From Mycobacterium xenopi (GTDB lineage Bacteria; Actinomycetota; Actinomycetes; Mycobacteriales; Mycobacteriaceae): a stretch of DNA of 64,000 nucleotides. The stretch spans positions 1,798,001 to 1,862,000 of the forward strand of contig NZ_AP022314.1 in the NCBI RefSeq assembly GCF_009936235.1. Direction: 5' to 3'. The position numbers and the translations under genes were made by a program. The first letter of the stretch is position 1. Every line of letters begins with the position of its first letter. The notes below the pieces were generated by a model. That model saw only the letters and a program-made list of their open reading frames with translations, was not told the origin of the DNA and searched no databases. Shown here one piece after another: positions 8,206 through 16,936 of the stretch.

Positions 8206-8955
8206 TCAGTCGGCCGCGTTGCAGGTCGTCAAACCTACCCCGGTGCGTTGACGAACCTGGGTTCCGCCCACCGTGACCGTGCAGGTGACGTCATGGCCGA
8301 TGTTGACGATGGTGACGCTGGCCGTGTTCTGCGCCGACGGCAGGCTGACTTGCTTGCTCCATGGCAGCACTACGTTGAACTCGGTCTGCCTGACGCCGCC
8401 GTCGTCGACGTAGGTGATGCTGATCGCGCGGCCCTCTCCGGTCACGCTGTAGACCACGGTCTCGGCCCCTGCGGCGCCGCTGGTTTCGGTGGACGTGTCC
8501 GTAGCCGACGTGGTGTTCGACGGCGCCGACGCGGTCGCTGACGTTCGTGTGCTCGACCCGGGCATGGCGGGCAGTGGGGCGACCGCGGTCTGTTTCTTCG
8601 CTGTGCCATTGGCGATCACCAGTGCGATGCCGAGGGCGACGACCAGCAGCACGGCTGCGCCGGCGACGATCCATAGCCAGCGCGGCGACTTGGGCCGCTC
8701 GGGCGGCGCCCCGCCGAAAGATGTCTGCCCGGCATTAGGCGGCTGGCCCTGCAGCCAATACTGCGGCAAGCGCTCTGTCGGATTGGACTCGGTCACGTTC
8801 GGGCCATGCGTGGGCCCGTATCCGGGCTCGTAGGGCGGCTGGTTTGCGCGCGCCGGGCTGGTTGGCGGCGGATAACGGTGACCCAATTGCTGCGTTGGCT
8901 CGGTCTGGCGCCGAGCCTGATTAGGAAACCACCTGGGTCGACGTGGATCGGTCAT
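8206..8955 (-). CDS. Proline-rich membrane protein with MmpS-like extracellular domain
   Basis: 249 aa. The first 90 residues are a Pro/Gln/Arg-rich cytoplasmic region. A single transmembrane segment lies at about residues 92-115 (WLWIVAGAAVLLVV), followed by a Thr/Ser-rich linker. The C-terminal ~85 residues (VVYSVTGEGRAISITYVDDG onward) form a beta-rich domain like that of MmpS proteins, with one Cys pair (CTVTV...CNAAD). MmpS proteins assist MmpL lipid exporters, but no mmpL is nearby. The ATG at 8955 is used because GAGGTGGG sits just upstream. Counterpart of M. tuberculosis Rv2507. It lies downstream of bkaR on the same strand and may be co-transcribed. Confidence 0.8.
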   Translation of the reverse strand: MTDPRRPRWFPNQARRQTEPTQQLGHRYPPPTSPARANQPPYEPGYGPTHGPNVTESNPTERLPQYWLQGQPPNAGQTSFGGAPPERPKSPRWLWIVAGAAVLLVVALGIALVIANGTAKKQTAVAPLPAMPGSSTRTSATASAPSNTTSATDTSTETSGAAGAETVVYSVTGEGRAISITYVDDGGVRQTEFNVVLPWSKQVSLPSAQNTASVTIVNIGHDVTCTVTVGGTQVRQRTGVGLTTCNAAD

Positions 8956-9038
8956 GCCCACCTCATGGGTTGCAGGGTACCTGCAGGACCCAACACCAGG
9001 GCGACGTGCTGGGTAGCGCGGCAGCGGGCCGATCCGTG

Positions 9039-9680
9039 CTACGAGTTGCCGGTGGAGAGCGCCGCGAGCGTCATCGCACGCATGACAGCGCGTGCCCGCG
9101 CCACCCTCGCTGGCTTGGCCCGCAAATTGTTGAGTGGCTTGAGGCTATGCGGTGTGGAGTTCAGCAGGCCGAACACGGCGTGAGCCATCAACCGCGCATC
9201 GGCCTCAGCCAGCCCCGGGTTGAGCTGACGCAGCACGCCCACCCAGACTTCGACGTATTGCCGCTGCGCCCGGCGGACTTGGCGCTCGGCGGCCGCGGGC
9301 AGATGTGCCAGATCGCGGTCCTGGATCCGGATGAGATCGGGTTCGCCCAAGGCAAAGTCGAGGTGAAAGTCGATGAGGCCATCCAGCGCCTCAGCCGGAT
9401 CGGGGTGCCGCGAGGTCACGTCGCGGGCACCGGTGAGCAGGCGGGTGCTGATTCCGACCAGCAGCTCGACGAGCAGCGACTCTTTGTTGGGGAAGTGGCG
9501 GTAAATCGCCGGCCCGCTGACGCCTGCGGCGGCGCCGATGTCCTCGAGTCGCACCGCCAGGAAGCCGCGTTCGGCGAATAGCCGCTCGGCGGCCGCCAGC
9601 AGCTGCGAACGCCGGTCAGACTTCAGCTGGCTGCGACGATTCGGGGCCTCGTCGTCGCCGGCCGGGGCCGATGTTGCCAT
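9039..9680 (-). CDS. bkaR: TetR-family repressor of branched-chain catabolism
   Basis: 213-aa TetR regulator. The N-terminal helix-turn-helix spans about residues 20-65 (RRSQLLAAAERLFAERGF ... GVSGPAIYRHFPNKESLL) and the rest is the ligand/dimer domain. It is divergent from accD1, and the 85-bp gap holds two matching operator-like boxes at 9710-9725 and 9735-9750. The M. tuberculosis orthologue Rv2506 (BkaR) has been described as repressor of the adjacent branched-chain keto-acid operon, and the conserved layout supports the same role. The effector is probably an acyl-CoA or related intermediate (inference). Confidence 0.9.
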   Translation of the reverse strand: MATSAPAGDDEAPNRRSQLKSDRRSQLLAAAERLFAERGFLAVRLEDIGAAAGVSGPAIYRHFPNKESLLVELLVGISTRLLTGARDVTSRHPDPAEALDGLIDFHLDFALGEPDLIRIQDRDLAHLPAAAERQVRRAQRQYVEVWVGVLRQLNPGLAEADARLMAHAVFGLLNSTPHSLKPLNNLRAKPARVARARAVMRAMTLAALSTGNS

Positions 9681-9709
9681 GACGGCCTCCGTCGCGTCTG
9701 GACACTTCG

Positions 9710-9725
9710 GTTAATCGTCACTAAC
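9710..9725. promoter_or_regulatory. BkaR operator-like box 1
   Basis: GTTAATCGTCACTAAC, an imperfect palindrome (GTTA at one end, TAAC at the other, 8 bp apart), 30 bp upstream of the bkaR start codon. It shares the layout and most bases with box 2; their starts are 25 bp apart, so two dimers could bind side by side over the divergent promoters. Confidence 0.7.
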
Positions 9726-9734
9726 ATAGCACGA

Positions 9735-9750
9735 GTTAGTCGTCATTAAC
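9735..9750. promoter_or_regulatory. BkaR operator-like box 2
   Basis: GTTAGTCGTCATTAAC, differing from box 1 at only two positions and close to its reverse complement in symmetry. It ends 15 bp before the accD1 ATG, so a bound repressor would block the accD1 transcription start or early elongation. Confidence 0.7.
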
Positions 9751-9765
9751 CCGAATTGGCAGCAG

Positions 9766-11340
9766 ATGACTTCACCGGCCGCGAACCGCGAGGCGCACCG
9801 CGCCCTGGTGGCGCAACTACGCGAAAAGCTGGCTGTGGCGGCGCTGGGAGGCCCGCAGCGCGCCCGCGACCGTCATGTGGCCCGCGGCAAACTGCTGCCG
9901 CGCGACCGTGTCGACGGCTTGCTCGACCCTGGGAGCCCATTCCTGGAAGTGGCACCACTGGCCGCCGACGGCATGTACGACGACGAATGCCCGGGCGCGG
10001 GCATCATCACCGGCATCGGCCGGGTATCGGGCCGCGAATGCATGATCGTGGCCAATGACGCCACCGTCAAAGGCGGCACCTACTACCCGATCACCGTCAA
10101 AAAGCACCTGCGGGCCCAAGAGATCGCCGCGCAGAACCGGCTGCCCTGCATCTATCTCGTCGACTCCGGCGGCGCGTTTCTGCCGCGCCAAGACGAGGCG
10201 TTTCCCGACCGCGACCACTTCGGCCGCATCTTCTACAACCAGGCCAAGCTCAGCGCCGAAGGCATCCCGCAGATCGCGGCCGTGCTCGGCTCATGCACCG
10301 CCGGCGGGGCCTACGTGCCGGCGATGAGCGACGAGGCGGTGATCGTCCGCAACCAGGGCACCATCTTCCTGGGCGGACCGCCGCTGGTGAAAGCCGCCAC
10401 CGGCGAGGTGGTCAGCGCTGAAGAACTCGGCGGCGGAGACTTGCATTCCAAGATCTCTGGTGTCACCGACCATCTCGCGCACGACGACCGCGACGCGCTG
10501 CGCATTGTGCGGCGCATCGTGTCCACCCTGGGTCCGCGCGAACCGCGGCCCTGGGACGTGTCGGCGACGGTCGACCCCATCGCCGACCAAACCGAGCTCT
10601 ACGACGTCGTCCCGGTCGACCCGCGAATACCCTACGATGTGCACGAGGTCGTCATCCGGCTGGTCGACGGCGGCGAATTCGGCGAATTCAAGGCCGACTA
10701 CGGTAGCACGCTGGTTACCGGATTCGCCCGAATCCACGGCCACCCGGTGGGCATCGTCGCCAACAACGGTGTGCTGTTTTCCGAATCCGCTTTGAAGGGT
10801 GCGCATTTCATCGAACTGTGCGACAAGCGCATGGTGCCGCTGCTGTTTTTGCAGAACATCTCTGGCTTCATGGTGGGCCGCGACTACGAGGCCGGCGGCA
10901 TCGCCAAGCACGGCGCGAAGATGGTGACCGCCGTGGCCTGTGCGCGGGTGCCCAAGCTCACCGTGGTGATCGGCGGCTCCTACGGGGCGGGCAACTATTC
11001 GATGTGTGGGCGCGCGTATTCCCCGCGGTTCCTGTGGATGTGGCCCAACGCGCGGATTTCGGTGATGGGCGGCGAACAGGCCGCCTCCGTGCTGGCTACC
11101 GTCCGGGCCGAAGCCCTGGAGGCCGCGGGCACCCCCTGGTCGGAGCAGGAACAAGAGGCATTCAAGGCGCCCATCCGCGCGCAATACGAGCGCCAGGGCA
11201 ATCCGTACTATTCGACGGCGCGGCTGTGGGACGACGGCGTCATCGACCCAGCAGACACCAGAACCGTTGTCGGTCTTGCGCTTTCGGTTGCCACGAACGC
11301 TCCTGTCGACCCGGTCTCCTACGGCGTGTTCCGGATGTGA
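9766..11340 (+). CDS. accD1: Acyl-CoA carboxylase carboxyltransferase (beta) subunit AccD1
   Basis: 524 aa, the full carboxyltransferase beta subunit. It transfers the carboxyl group from biotin on AccA1 to an acyl-CoA; the M. tuberculosis AccA1-AccD1 pair has been reported as 3-methylcrotonyl-CoA carboxylase of leucine breakdown. Both crotonase-type halves are present, with oxyanion-type glycine motifs GSCTAGGAYVPAM (near residue 180) and GGSYGAGNYSMCG (near residue 405). First gene of the operon. The ATG at 9766 has no strong ribosome site and lies only 15 bp after the BkaR box. The accA1 start follows within 6 bp of the stop. Confidence 0.95.
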   Translation: MTSPAANREAHRALVAQLREKLAVAALGGPQRARDRHVARGKLLPRDRVDGLLDPGSPFLEVAPLAADGMYDDECPGAGIITGIGRVSGRECMIVANDATVKGGTYYPITVKKHLRAQEIAAQNRLPCIYLVDSGGAFLPRQDEAFPDRDHFGRIFYNQAKLSAEGIPQIAAVLGSCTAGGAYVPAMSDEAVIVRNQGTIFLGGPPLVKAATGEVVSAEELGGGDLHSKISGVTDHLAHDDRDALRIVRRIVSTLGPREPRPWDVSATVDPIADQTELYDVVPVDPRIPYDVHEVVIRLVDGGEFGEFKADYGSTLVTGFARIHGHPVGIVANNGVLFSESALKGAHFIELCDKRMVPLLFLQNISGFMVGRDYEAGGIAKHGAKMVTAVACARVPKLTVVIGGSYGAGNYSMCGRAYSPRFLWMWPNARISVMGGEQAASVLATVRAEALEAAGTPWSEQEQEAFKAPIRAQYERQGNPYYSTARLWDDGVIDPADTRTVVGLALSVATNAPVDPVSYGVFRM

Positions 11341-11345
11341 GCGTG

Positions 11346-13325
11346 ATGGGATTCGATACGGTTCTAGTCGCCAACCGCGGTGAGATCGCGGTCCGGGTGA
11401 TCCGCACGCTCAAGGCGATGGGGATTCGGTCAGTGGCCGTCTACAGTGACGCCGACGCCGGCGCGCGGCACGTCGCCGAGGCCGACGTCGCGGTGCGGAT
11501 CGGTCCCGCACCGGCCCGGGCCAGCTACCTCAACATCGCTGCGGTCGTGGATGCGGCGATCCGCACCGGGGCTCAGGCTGTCCATCCTGGATACGGTTTC
11601 CTTTCCGAGAACGCCGATTTCGCTGCAGCACTGTCAGCTGCGGGTGTGACGTTCATCGGGCCGCCGGTGGCCGCGCTGCAGACCATGGGCGACAAGATCG
11701 CCGCCAAGTCCACGGTGTCGGCGTTCGGTGTTCCAGTGGTTCCCGGCGTAGCGCGGCCTGGGTTGACGGATGCGGAGCTGATTGCCGCCGCCGACGAGGT
11801 CGGCTACCCGGTGCTGGTCAAGCCCTCAGCGGGCGGTGGTGGCAAGGGCATGCGCCTGGTCGAACGGGCCGCCGACCTGCCTGCGGCCCTGGCCGGTGCC
11901 CGCCGAGAATCGGCCGCCGCGTTCGGCGACGACACCCTGTTCCTTGAGCGGTTCGTGCTGCGCCCCAGGCACATTGAGGTCCAAGTGTTGGCCGATGCTT
12001 ACGGCGGCGTGATCCACCTCGGCGAACGCGAGTGCAGCCTGCAGCGACGACACCAGAAGGTCATCGAAGAGGCGCCGTCACCGCTGCTGGACACCGCGAC
12101 CCGGGCGCGCATCGGCGCCGCGGGTTGCGACACCGCGCGCAGCGTCGACTACACCGGCGCCGGCACGGTGGAGTTCATCGTCTCCGCCGACCGGCCCGAG
12201 GAGTTCTTCTTCATGGAGATGAACACCCGCCTGCAGGTCGAGCATCCGGTCACCGAGATGGTGACCGGGTGGGATCTGGTGGAATGGCAGATCCGGATCG
12301 CTGCGGGGGAGAAGCTGACCGCAACCCAGTCCGACATCGCGTTGCACGGCCACGCGATCGAAGCCCGGATCTACGCCGAGGACCCGGGGAACGGCTTCCT
12401 GCCCACCGGCGGCGACGTGCTCGCACTCGTCGAACCGGAAGGCCCTGGAATACGAGTCGATTCGGGGCTGTCGGCCGGTATGACGGTGGGCAGCGACTAC
12501 GACCCGATGCTGGCCAAAGTCGTCGCCCACGCCGCTGACCGGCCTAATGCGCTGCGGACGCTGGACCGGGCGCTGGCCGACACCGCAGTGCTCGGTGTCG
12601 TCACCAACGTCGAATTCGCGCGGTTCCTGCTGGCCGATGCCGACGTGGCCGCCGGTCGACTCGACACCGGGCTGCTCGATCGTCGGGTCGGTGATTTCGC
12701 CGCCGCGCCGCCGTCCGACGAGCAACTTATCGCCGCGGCGGCCTACCGGTGGTTGCGGCTGTGGCCGAAGCCCGGCGGCGATCTCTGGGACGTGCCCTCT
12801 GGCTGGCGCATCGGGGCGCCCGCGCCGGTCAGCGTTAGGCTGCGCGCCGGCGACCGCACCGACCATGTGCATCTCACCGGAACGCCGGCGGCAGCCGCGG
12901 TTCGAGTCGAGGACGGCGAATCCCGTTCACTGCAGGCACATCTGGACGGCCGGCGACTCACCGTGACACTGGACGGCATGCGCACCGAATACATCGTCGC
13001 CGCTGCGGACCACCGGATCTGGTTGCACGGCAACGGCGCAACCGTGCTGCTTGAAGAGGTGCGGGAGGCGCCTGTGCGTCCCGACGACGAGCACAGCGGC
13101 GACGCCGAGTTGACCAGCCCCATGCCCGGAACCGTCGTCGCCGTGGGGGTCGACGACGGAGTGGGTGTAGCGGCGGGCACCGTGGTGGTCACGGTCGAGG
13201 CGATGAAAATGGAGCACACCCTCTCGGCCCCTGTCGACGGCGTGGTCCAGCTTCTTGTCGGCGTCGGCGACCAGGTCAAGGTGGGCCAGCCGTTGGCCCG
13301 AATCACCGCGAACACGAAAGGCTAA
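11346..13325 (+). CDS. accA1: Biotin carboxylase/biotin carrier (alpha) subunit AccA1
   Basis: 659 aa. Domains: biotin carboxylase N-terminal fold (VLVANRGEIAVRV), ATP-grasp with the glycine loop KPSAGGGGKGMRLV, the C-terminal BC domain with EMNTRLQVEHPVTE, a BT-like linker, and a C-terminal biotinyl domain with EAMKMEH, in which Lys621 is the biotinylation site. It carboxylates biotin with ATP and bicarbonate for AccD1. In-frame GTGs at 11337 and 11343 are alternative starts; the ATG at 11346 best fits homologues. Coupled to accD1 upstream and fadE19 downstream (7 bp). Confidence 0.95.
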   Translation: MGFDTVLVANRGEIAVRVIRTLKAMGIRSVAVYSDADAGARHVAEADVAVRIGPAPARASYLNIAAVVDAAIRTGAQAVHPGYGFLSENADFAAALSAAGVTFIGPPVAALQTMGDKIAAKSTVSAFGVPVVPGVARPGLTDAELIAAADEVGYPVLVKPSAGGGGKGMRLVERAADLPAALAGARRESAAAFGDDTLFLERFVLRPRHIEVQVLADAYGGVIHLGERECSLQRRHQKVIEEAPSPLLDTATRARIGAAGCDTARSVDYTGAGTVEFIVSADRPEEFFFMEMNTRLQVEHPVTEMVTGWDLVEWQIRIAAGEKLTATQSDIALHGHAIEARIYAEDPGNGFLPTGGDVLALVEPEGPGIRVDSGLSAGMTVGSDYDPMLAKVVAHAADRPNALRTLDRALADTAVLGVVTNVEFARFLLADADVAAGRLDTGLLDRRVGDFAAAPPSDEQLIAAAAYRWLRLWPKPGGDLWDVPSGWRIGAPAPVSVRLRAGDRTDHVHLTGTPAAAAVRVEDGESRSLQAHLDGRRLTVTLDGMRTEYIVAAADHRIWLHGNGATVLLEEVREAPVRPDDEHSGDAELTSPMPGTVVAVGVDDGVGVAAGTVVVTVEAMKMEHTLSAPVDGVVQLLVGVGDQVKVGQPLARITANTKG

Positions 13326-13332
13326 GGGCGAG

Positions 13333-14493
13333 ATGTCTGACTTCATTGCAACCGGGACGCTGCCCGACGAATACCAGCAGCTGGCCAAGACGGTGCGTGA
13401 CTTCGCACAAAGCGTGGTCGCACCGGTCGCCGCCCGCCACGACGCCGAGCATTCCTTTCCTTACGAGGTAGTTGCCGGGATGGCCGAAATGGGCCTCTTT
13501 GGCCTGCCGTTCCCGGAGGAATGGGGCGGAATGGGCGGGGACTACTTCGCCCTGTGCCTGGCACTGGAGGAATTGGGCAAAGTAGACCAAAGCGTGGCGA
13601 TCACGCTGGAAGCCGGCGTGTCCCTAGGCGCTATGCCGGTCTACCGGTACGGCACCGAGGCGCAAAAGCGGGAATGGTTGCCGCAGTTGGCCAGTGGTCG
13701 TGCCCTGGGCGCGTTCGGGCTGACCGAGCCGGGCGGCGGCAGCGATGCCGGCGCGACCAAGACCACCGCCCGTCTCGACGACGGGCACTGGGTCATCAAC
13801 GGGTCCAAACAGTTCATCACCAACTCCGGCACCGACATCACCAAACTCGTCACGGTCACGGCTGTTACCGGTGAGCTGGACGGCAAAAAGGAGATCTCGT
13901 CGATCCTCGTGCCGGTGCCCACGCCCGGGCTCACCGTCGAACCGGCCTACGACAAAGTCGGCTGGCGGGCCTCAGACACCCACCCGCTGACCTTCACCGA
14001 CGTCCGGGTGCCGGAGGAGAACCTGCTCGGCGAACGCGGCCGCGGATACGCCAACTTCCTGCGCATCCTCGACGAGGGCCGGATCGCGATCGCCGCACTG
14101 TCCACCGGCGCCGCGCAGGGCTGCGTGGACGAAAGCGTCAAGTATGCGCGGCAACGAGAAGCGTTCGGCCAACCGATCGCACGACACCAGCACATCGAGT
14201 TCACCATTGCGCGGATGGAGGCCCGTGCCCACACCGCTCGCACCGCCTACTACGACGCCGCCGCGCTGATGCTGGCCGGCAAGCCGTTCAAGAAACAGGC
14301 GGCGATCGCCAAGCTGGTGGCCAGCGAAGCGGCGATGGCCAATGCTCGCGACGCCACGCAAATCCATGGCGGCTACGGGTTTATCAACGAATTTCCGGTG
14401 GCCCGTCATTACCGGGACAGCAAGATCCTGGAGATCGGCGAGGGCACCAGCGAAGTGCAGTTGATGCTGATCGCGCGGGAGGTCGGGCTGTGA
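13333..14493 (+). CDS. fadE19: Acyl-CoA dehydrogenase FadE19 (isovaleryl-CoA dehydrogenase-like)
   Basis: 386-aa FAD flavoenzyme of normal acyl-CoA dehydrogenase length. Landmarks: the FAD/substrate signature AFGLTEPGGGSDAG, the middle beta domain with DKVGWRASDTHPLTF, and the C-terminal helical domain ending GEGTSEVQLMLIAREVG. In this operon the logical substrate is isovaleryl-CoA or another branched acyl-CoA feeding the AccA1-AccD1 carboxylase. The start is ATG 13333 after AAGGGCGAG. The stop TGA overlaps the GTG start of the next gene. Confidence 0.93.
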   Translation: MSDFIATGTLPDEYQQLAKTVRDFAQSVVAPVAARHDAEHSFPYEVVAGMAEMGLFGLPFPEEWGGMGGDYFALCLALEELGKVDQSVAITLEAGVSLGAMPVYRYGTEAQKREWLPQLASGRALGAFGLTEPGGGSDAGATKTTARLDDGHWVINGSKQFITNSGTDITKLVTVTAVTGELDGKKEISSILVPVPTPGLTVEPAYDKVGWRASDTHPLTFTDVRVPEENLLGERGRGYANFLRILDEGRIAIAALSTGAAQGCVDESVKYARQREAFGQPIARHQHIEFTIARMEARAHTARTAYYDAAALMLAGKPFKKQAAIAKLVASEAAMANARDATQIHGGYGFINEFPVARHYRDSKILEIGEGTSEVQLMLIAREVGL

Positions 14494-14975
14494 GCACCGA
14501 AGAGCGCACCGTCCTGCAGCGCGGGCTGTGGTTCGAGGAATTCGAACTCGGCGTGCGCTATCTGCACCGGCCGGGCCGCACGATCACCGAGGCCGACAAT
14601 GTTCTGTTCACCACGCTGACGATGAATACCCAAGCGCTGCACCTGGATGCCGCATTCGCCGACGCGCTGCCGCCGTTTCACCAGCGGCTGGTCAACTCGA
14701 TGTTCACGCTGTCGACGCTCGTCGGCCTGTCGGTGGCACAGCTGACTCAGGGCACGATCGTCGCCAACCTCGGATTCTCCGATATCGCGTTTCCCAAGCC
14801 GTTGTTTCACGGCGACACGCTCTACGCCGAGACCGTGGTCACCGAAAAACGCGAATCCAAGAGCCGGCCCGGGGAGGGCATCGTGACCTTCGCGCACACT
14901 GGACGCAACCAGCACGGCGACGTCGTGGCCACCGCCACTCGTCAAACCCTGGTACGCATGAGGCCTGCGGGCTGA
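14490..14975 (+). CDS. MaoC-like hydratase
   Basis: 161-aa hotdog-fold protein of the MaoC/R-hydratase group. The segment RTITEADNVLFTTLTMNTQALHLD, split over residues 31-54, carries the typical catalytic Asp/His-type region. The GTGA overlap with fadE19 and the 1-nt overlap with citE mark tight translational coupling. Position corresponds to M. tuberculosis Rv2499c. It probably hydrates an unsaturated acyl-CoA of the leucine/branched-chain route (inference from context). Confidence 0.88.
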   Translation: MSTEERTVLQRGLWFEEFELGVRYLHRPGRTITEADNVLFTTLTMNTQALHLDAAFADALPPFHQRLVNSMFTLSTLVGLSVAQLTQGTIVANLGFSDIAFPKPLFHGDTLYAETVVTEKRESKSRPGEGIVTFAHTGRNQHGDVVATATRQTLVRMRPAG

Positions 14976-15793
14976 TGGGGTTGCACAACCCCGGCCCGGC
15001 GTGGCTGTTCTGCCCGGCGGATCGGCCCGAACGCTTCGAAAAGGCCGCTGCGGCAGCCGATGTGGTCATCCTCGACCTTGAAGACGGGGTGGCGCCGGGC
15101 CATCGAGACCACGCTCGGGCCGCGCTCGTCGACGTTCAGCTCGATCCCGCACGCACCGTGGTGCGCGTCAACCCATTCGGCACCGACGACCAATCCCGCG
15201 ACCTCGAGGCTTTGGCACGCACACGCTACGACACCGTGATGCTGCCCAAATGCGAAGGGGCCCAGCATGTCACCGCGTTGGCACCTCTAGAGGTAGTGGT
15301 ATTAGTCGAGTCGCCGCTGGGTGCGCTCAACGTCACCGAGAGTGTCCGCGCCGACAACGCCGTCGCCGTGATGTGGGGCGCGGAGGACCTGTTCGCCGTA
15401 TTGGGCGGCACCGCCAATCGCTACCCGGATGGAACCTATCGGGAAGTGGCCCGCCACGTACGTTCGTGGTCGCTGCTGGCGGCCAAGGCGTATGGTCGTC
15501 TGGCCTTGGACTCCGTCTATCTCGATATCAAGGACCTCGACGGGCTGCGCGCCGAGGTGGACGACGCCGTCGCCGTCGGCTTCGACGCCAAGGTCGCCAT
15601 CCATCCCAGCCAACTGCATGTCATCCGGGCTGGCTATGCGCCCTCACCCGAGCAGGTGCAGTGGGCGCGACACGTGCTGGCCGCGGCCGCCGATGAACGC
15701 GGTGTCTTCGCATTCGAAGGCATAATGGTAGATGCGCCAGTGTTGCGGCGAGCCGAGCGCATCGTGCAGCTGGCGGCTGACACCGGTTCGTAG
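14975..15793 (+). CDS. citE: CitE-like beta-hydroxyacyl-CoA lyase
   Basis: 272-aa TIM-barrel lyase of the HpcH/CitE family. Visible motifs are DVVILDLEDGVAPGHRD (Mg-binding acidic region), VRVNPFGTDD, the VVLVESPLGALNV strand with a metal-ligand Glu, and WGAEDLFAVLG. There is no CitD/CitF partner, so it is not part of a citrate lyase complex. The M. tuberculosis orthologue Rv2498c has been reported as a stand-alone lyase acting on citramalyl-CoA and HMG-CoA, linking itaconate dissimilation and leucine catabolism. That fits its place after acyl-CoA dehydrogenase, carboxylase and hydratase genes. Confidence 0.92.
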   Translation: MGLHNPGPAWLFCPADRPERFEKAAAAADVVILDLEDGVAPGHRDHARAALVDVQLDPARTVVRVNPFGTDDQSRDLEALARTRYDTVMLPKCEGAQHVTALAPLEVVVLVESPLGALNVTESVRADNAVAVMWGAEDLFAVLGGTANRYPDGTYREVARHVRSWSLLAAKAYGRLALDSVYLDIKDLDGLRAEVDDAVAVGFDAKVAIHPSQLHVIRAGYAPSPEQVQWARHVLAAAADERGVFAFEGIMVDAPVLRRAERIVQLAADTGS

Positions 15794-15844
15794 CACGTTT
15801 GCTCTGACCGGCCGCACACCCGCGCAGGCGTGGTTGGAGGCGGT

Positions 15845-16936
15845 ATGGCCGAGCTCTCTCAGATGCCGATGACTGTCGACCTCGAACCGGTGCGGCTTGT
15901 CGACCCGGACGGCGCACCCACCCCAGACGACCGCTATAACCGTCATTTGCCCAGCGAGACGCTGTGCTGGCTCTACGAGATGATGGTGGTCACCCGCGAC
16001 CTGGACACCGAGTTCGTCAACCTGCAGCGCCAAGGTGAGCTGGCGCTGTTCACGCCGTGCCGCGGCCAGGAGGCGGCGCAGGTTGGCGCGGTGGCCTGCC
16101 TGCGCAAAACCGACTGGCTGTTTCCGCAATACCGCGAATTGGGCGCCTTCCTGGTCCGCGGCATTCCACCCTGGCATGTGGCGGCGGCCTGGCGCGGAAC
16201 CTGGCACGGCGGGTTGGAGTTCACCAGCAAGTGCTGCGCCCCGATGTCGGTCCCAGTCGGTACCCAGACGCTGCACGCGGTCGGTGCGGCCATGGCCGCC
16301 CAGCGGCTCGGCGAAGACTCGGTGACCGTGGCGTTCTGCGGCGACGGCGCCACCAGCGAGGGCGACGTGCACGAGGCGCTCAACTTCGCCGCGGTGTTTG
16401 CCGCGCCCTGTGTGTTCTACGTACAGAACAACCAGTGGGCGATCTCGGTGCCGCTGCACAAGCAGACCGCCGCACCGTCCATCGCGCACAAGGCGATCGG
16501 ATACGGGATGCCCGGGATTCGCGTGGACGGCAACGACGTGTTGGCGTGCTACGCGGTGATGGCCGAGGCCGCCGCCCGAGCCAGGTCCGGCGGGGGGCCG
16601 ACGCTGATCGAGGCGATCACCTATCGGCTCGGCCCGCACAGCACCTCCGACGACCCGACCCGCTACCGCAGCCAGGAGGAACTGGATCACTGGTTGGCAT
16701 TGGATCCGATTCCGCGGTACCGGGCCTATCTGCAAGGCCAGGGCCTGTGGTCTGGGCGCCTTGACGAGCGGGTGTCCGCCCGCTCCGCGCGGCTGCGTTC
16801 TGAACTGCGCGACGTGGTGTTCACGACGCCCGACATCGACGTCGACGAGGTGTTCACCACGGTGTATGCCGAGATCACACCCGCGCTGGAAGCCCAACGC
16901 CGACAGCTGCGGGCGGAACTGGCCAAGGAGGGCTGA
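15845..16936 (+). CDS. bkdA: Branched-chain 2-oxoacid dehydrogenase E1 alpha
   Basis: 363 aa, also called pdhA in M. tuberculosis annotation (Rv2497c). It binds thiamine diphosphate; the TPP/Mg motif is GDGATSEGDVHEALNFAA with a NNQWAIS end. With E1 beta it decarboxylates branched-chain 2-oxoacids. The ATG at 15845 follows GGAGG at 15837-15841. It begins the second block of the operon, 51 bp after citE, and overlaps bkdB by one base (TGATG). Confidence 0.95.
   Translation: MAELSQMPMTVDLEPVRLVDPDGAPTPDDRYNRHLPSETLCWLYEMMVVTRDLDTEFVNLQRQGELALFTPCRGQEAAQVGAVACLRKTDWLFPQYRELGAFLVRGIPPWHVAAAWRGTWHGGLEFTSKCCAPMSVPVGTQTLHAVGAAMAAQRLGEDSVTVAFCGDGATSEGDVHEALNFAAVFAAPCVFYVQNNQWAISVPLHKQTAAPSIAHKAIGYGMPGIRVDGNDVLACYAVMAEAAARARSGGGPTLIEAITYRLGPHSTSDDPTRYRSQEELDHWLALDPIPRYRAYLQGQGLWSGRLDERVSARSARLRSELRDVVFTTPDIDVDEVFTTVYAEITPALEAQRRQLRAELAKEG

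Noticed and set aside
10291..11184. 297-aa minus-strand frame opposite accD1
   Set aside because: Shadow of the carboxyltransferase gene; its sequence is His/Arg-rich low-complexity with no family motif.
15644..16897. 417-aa minus-strand frame covering bkdA
   Set aside because: Antisense to a conserved E1 alpha gene in a coupled operon; no start signal or domain.
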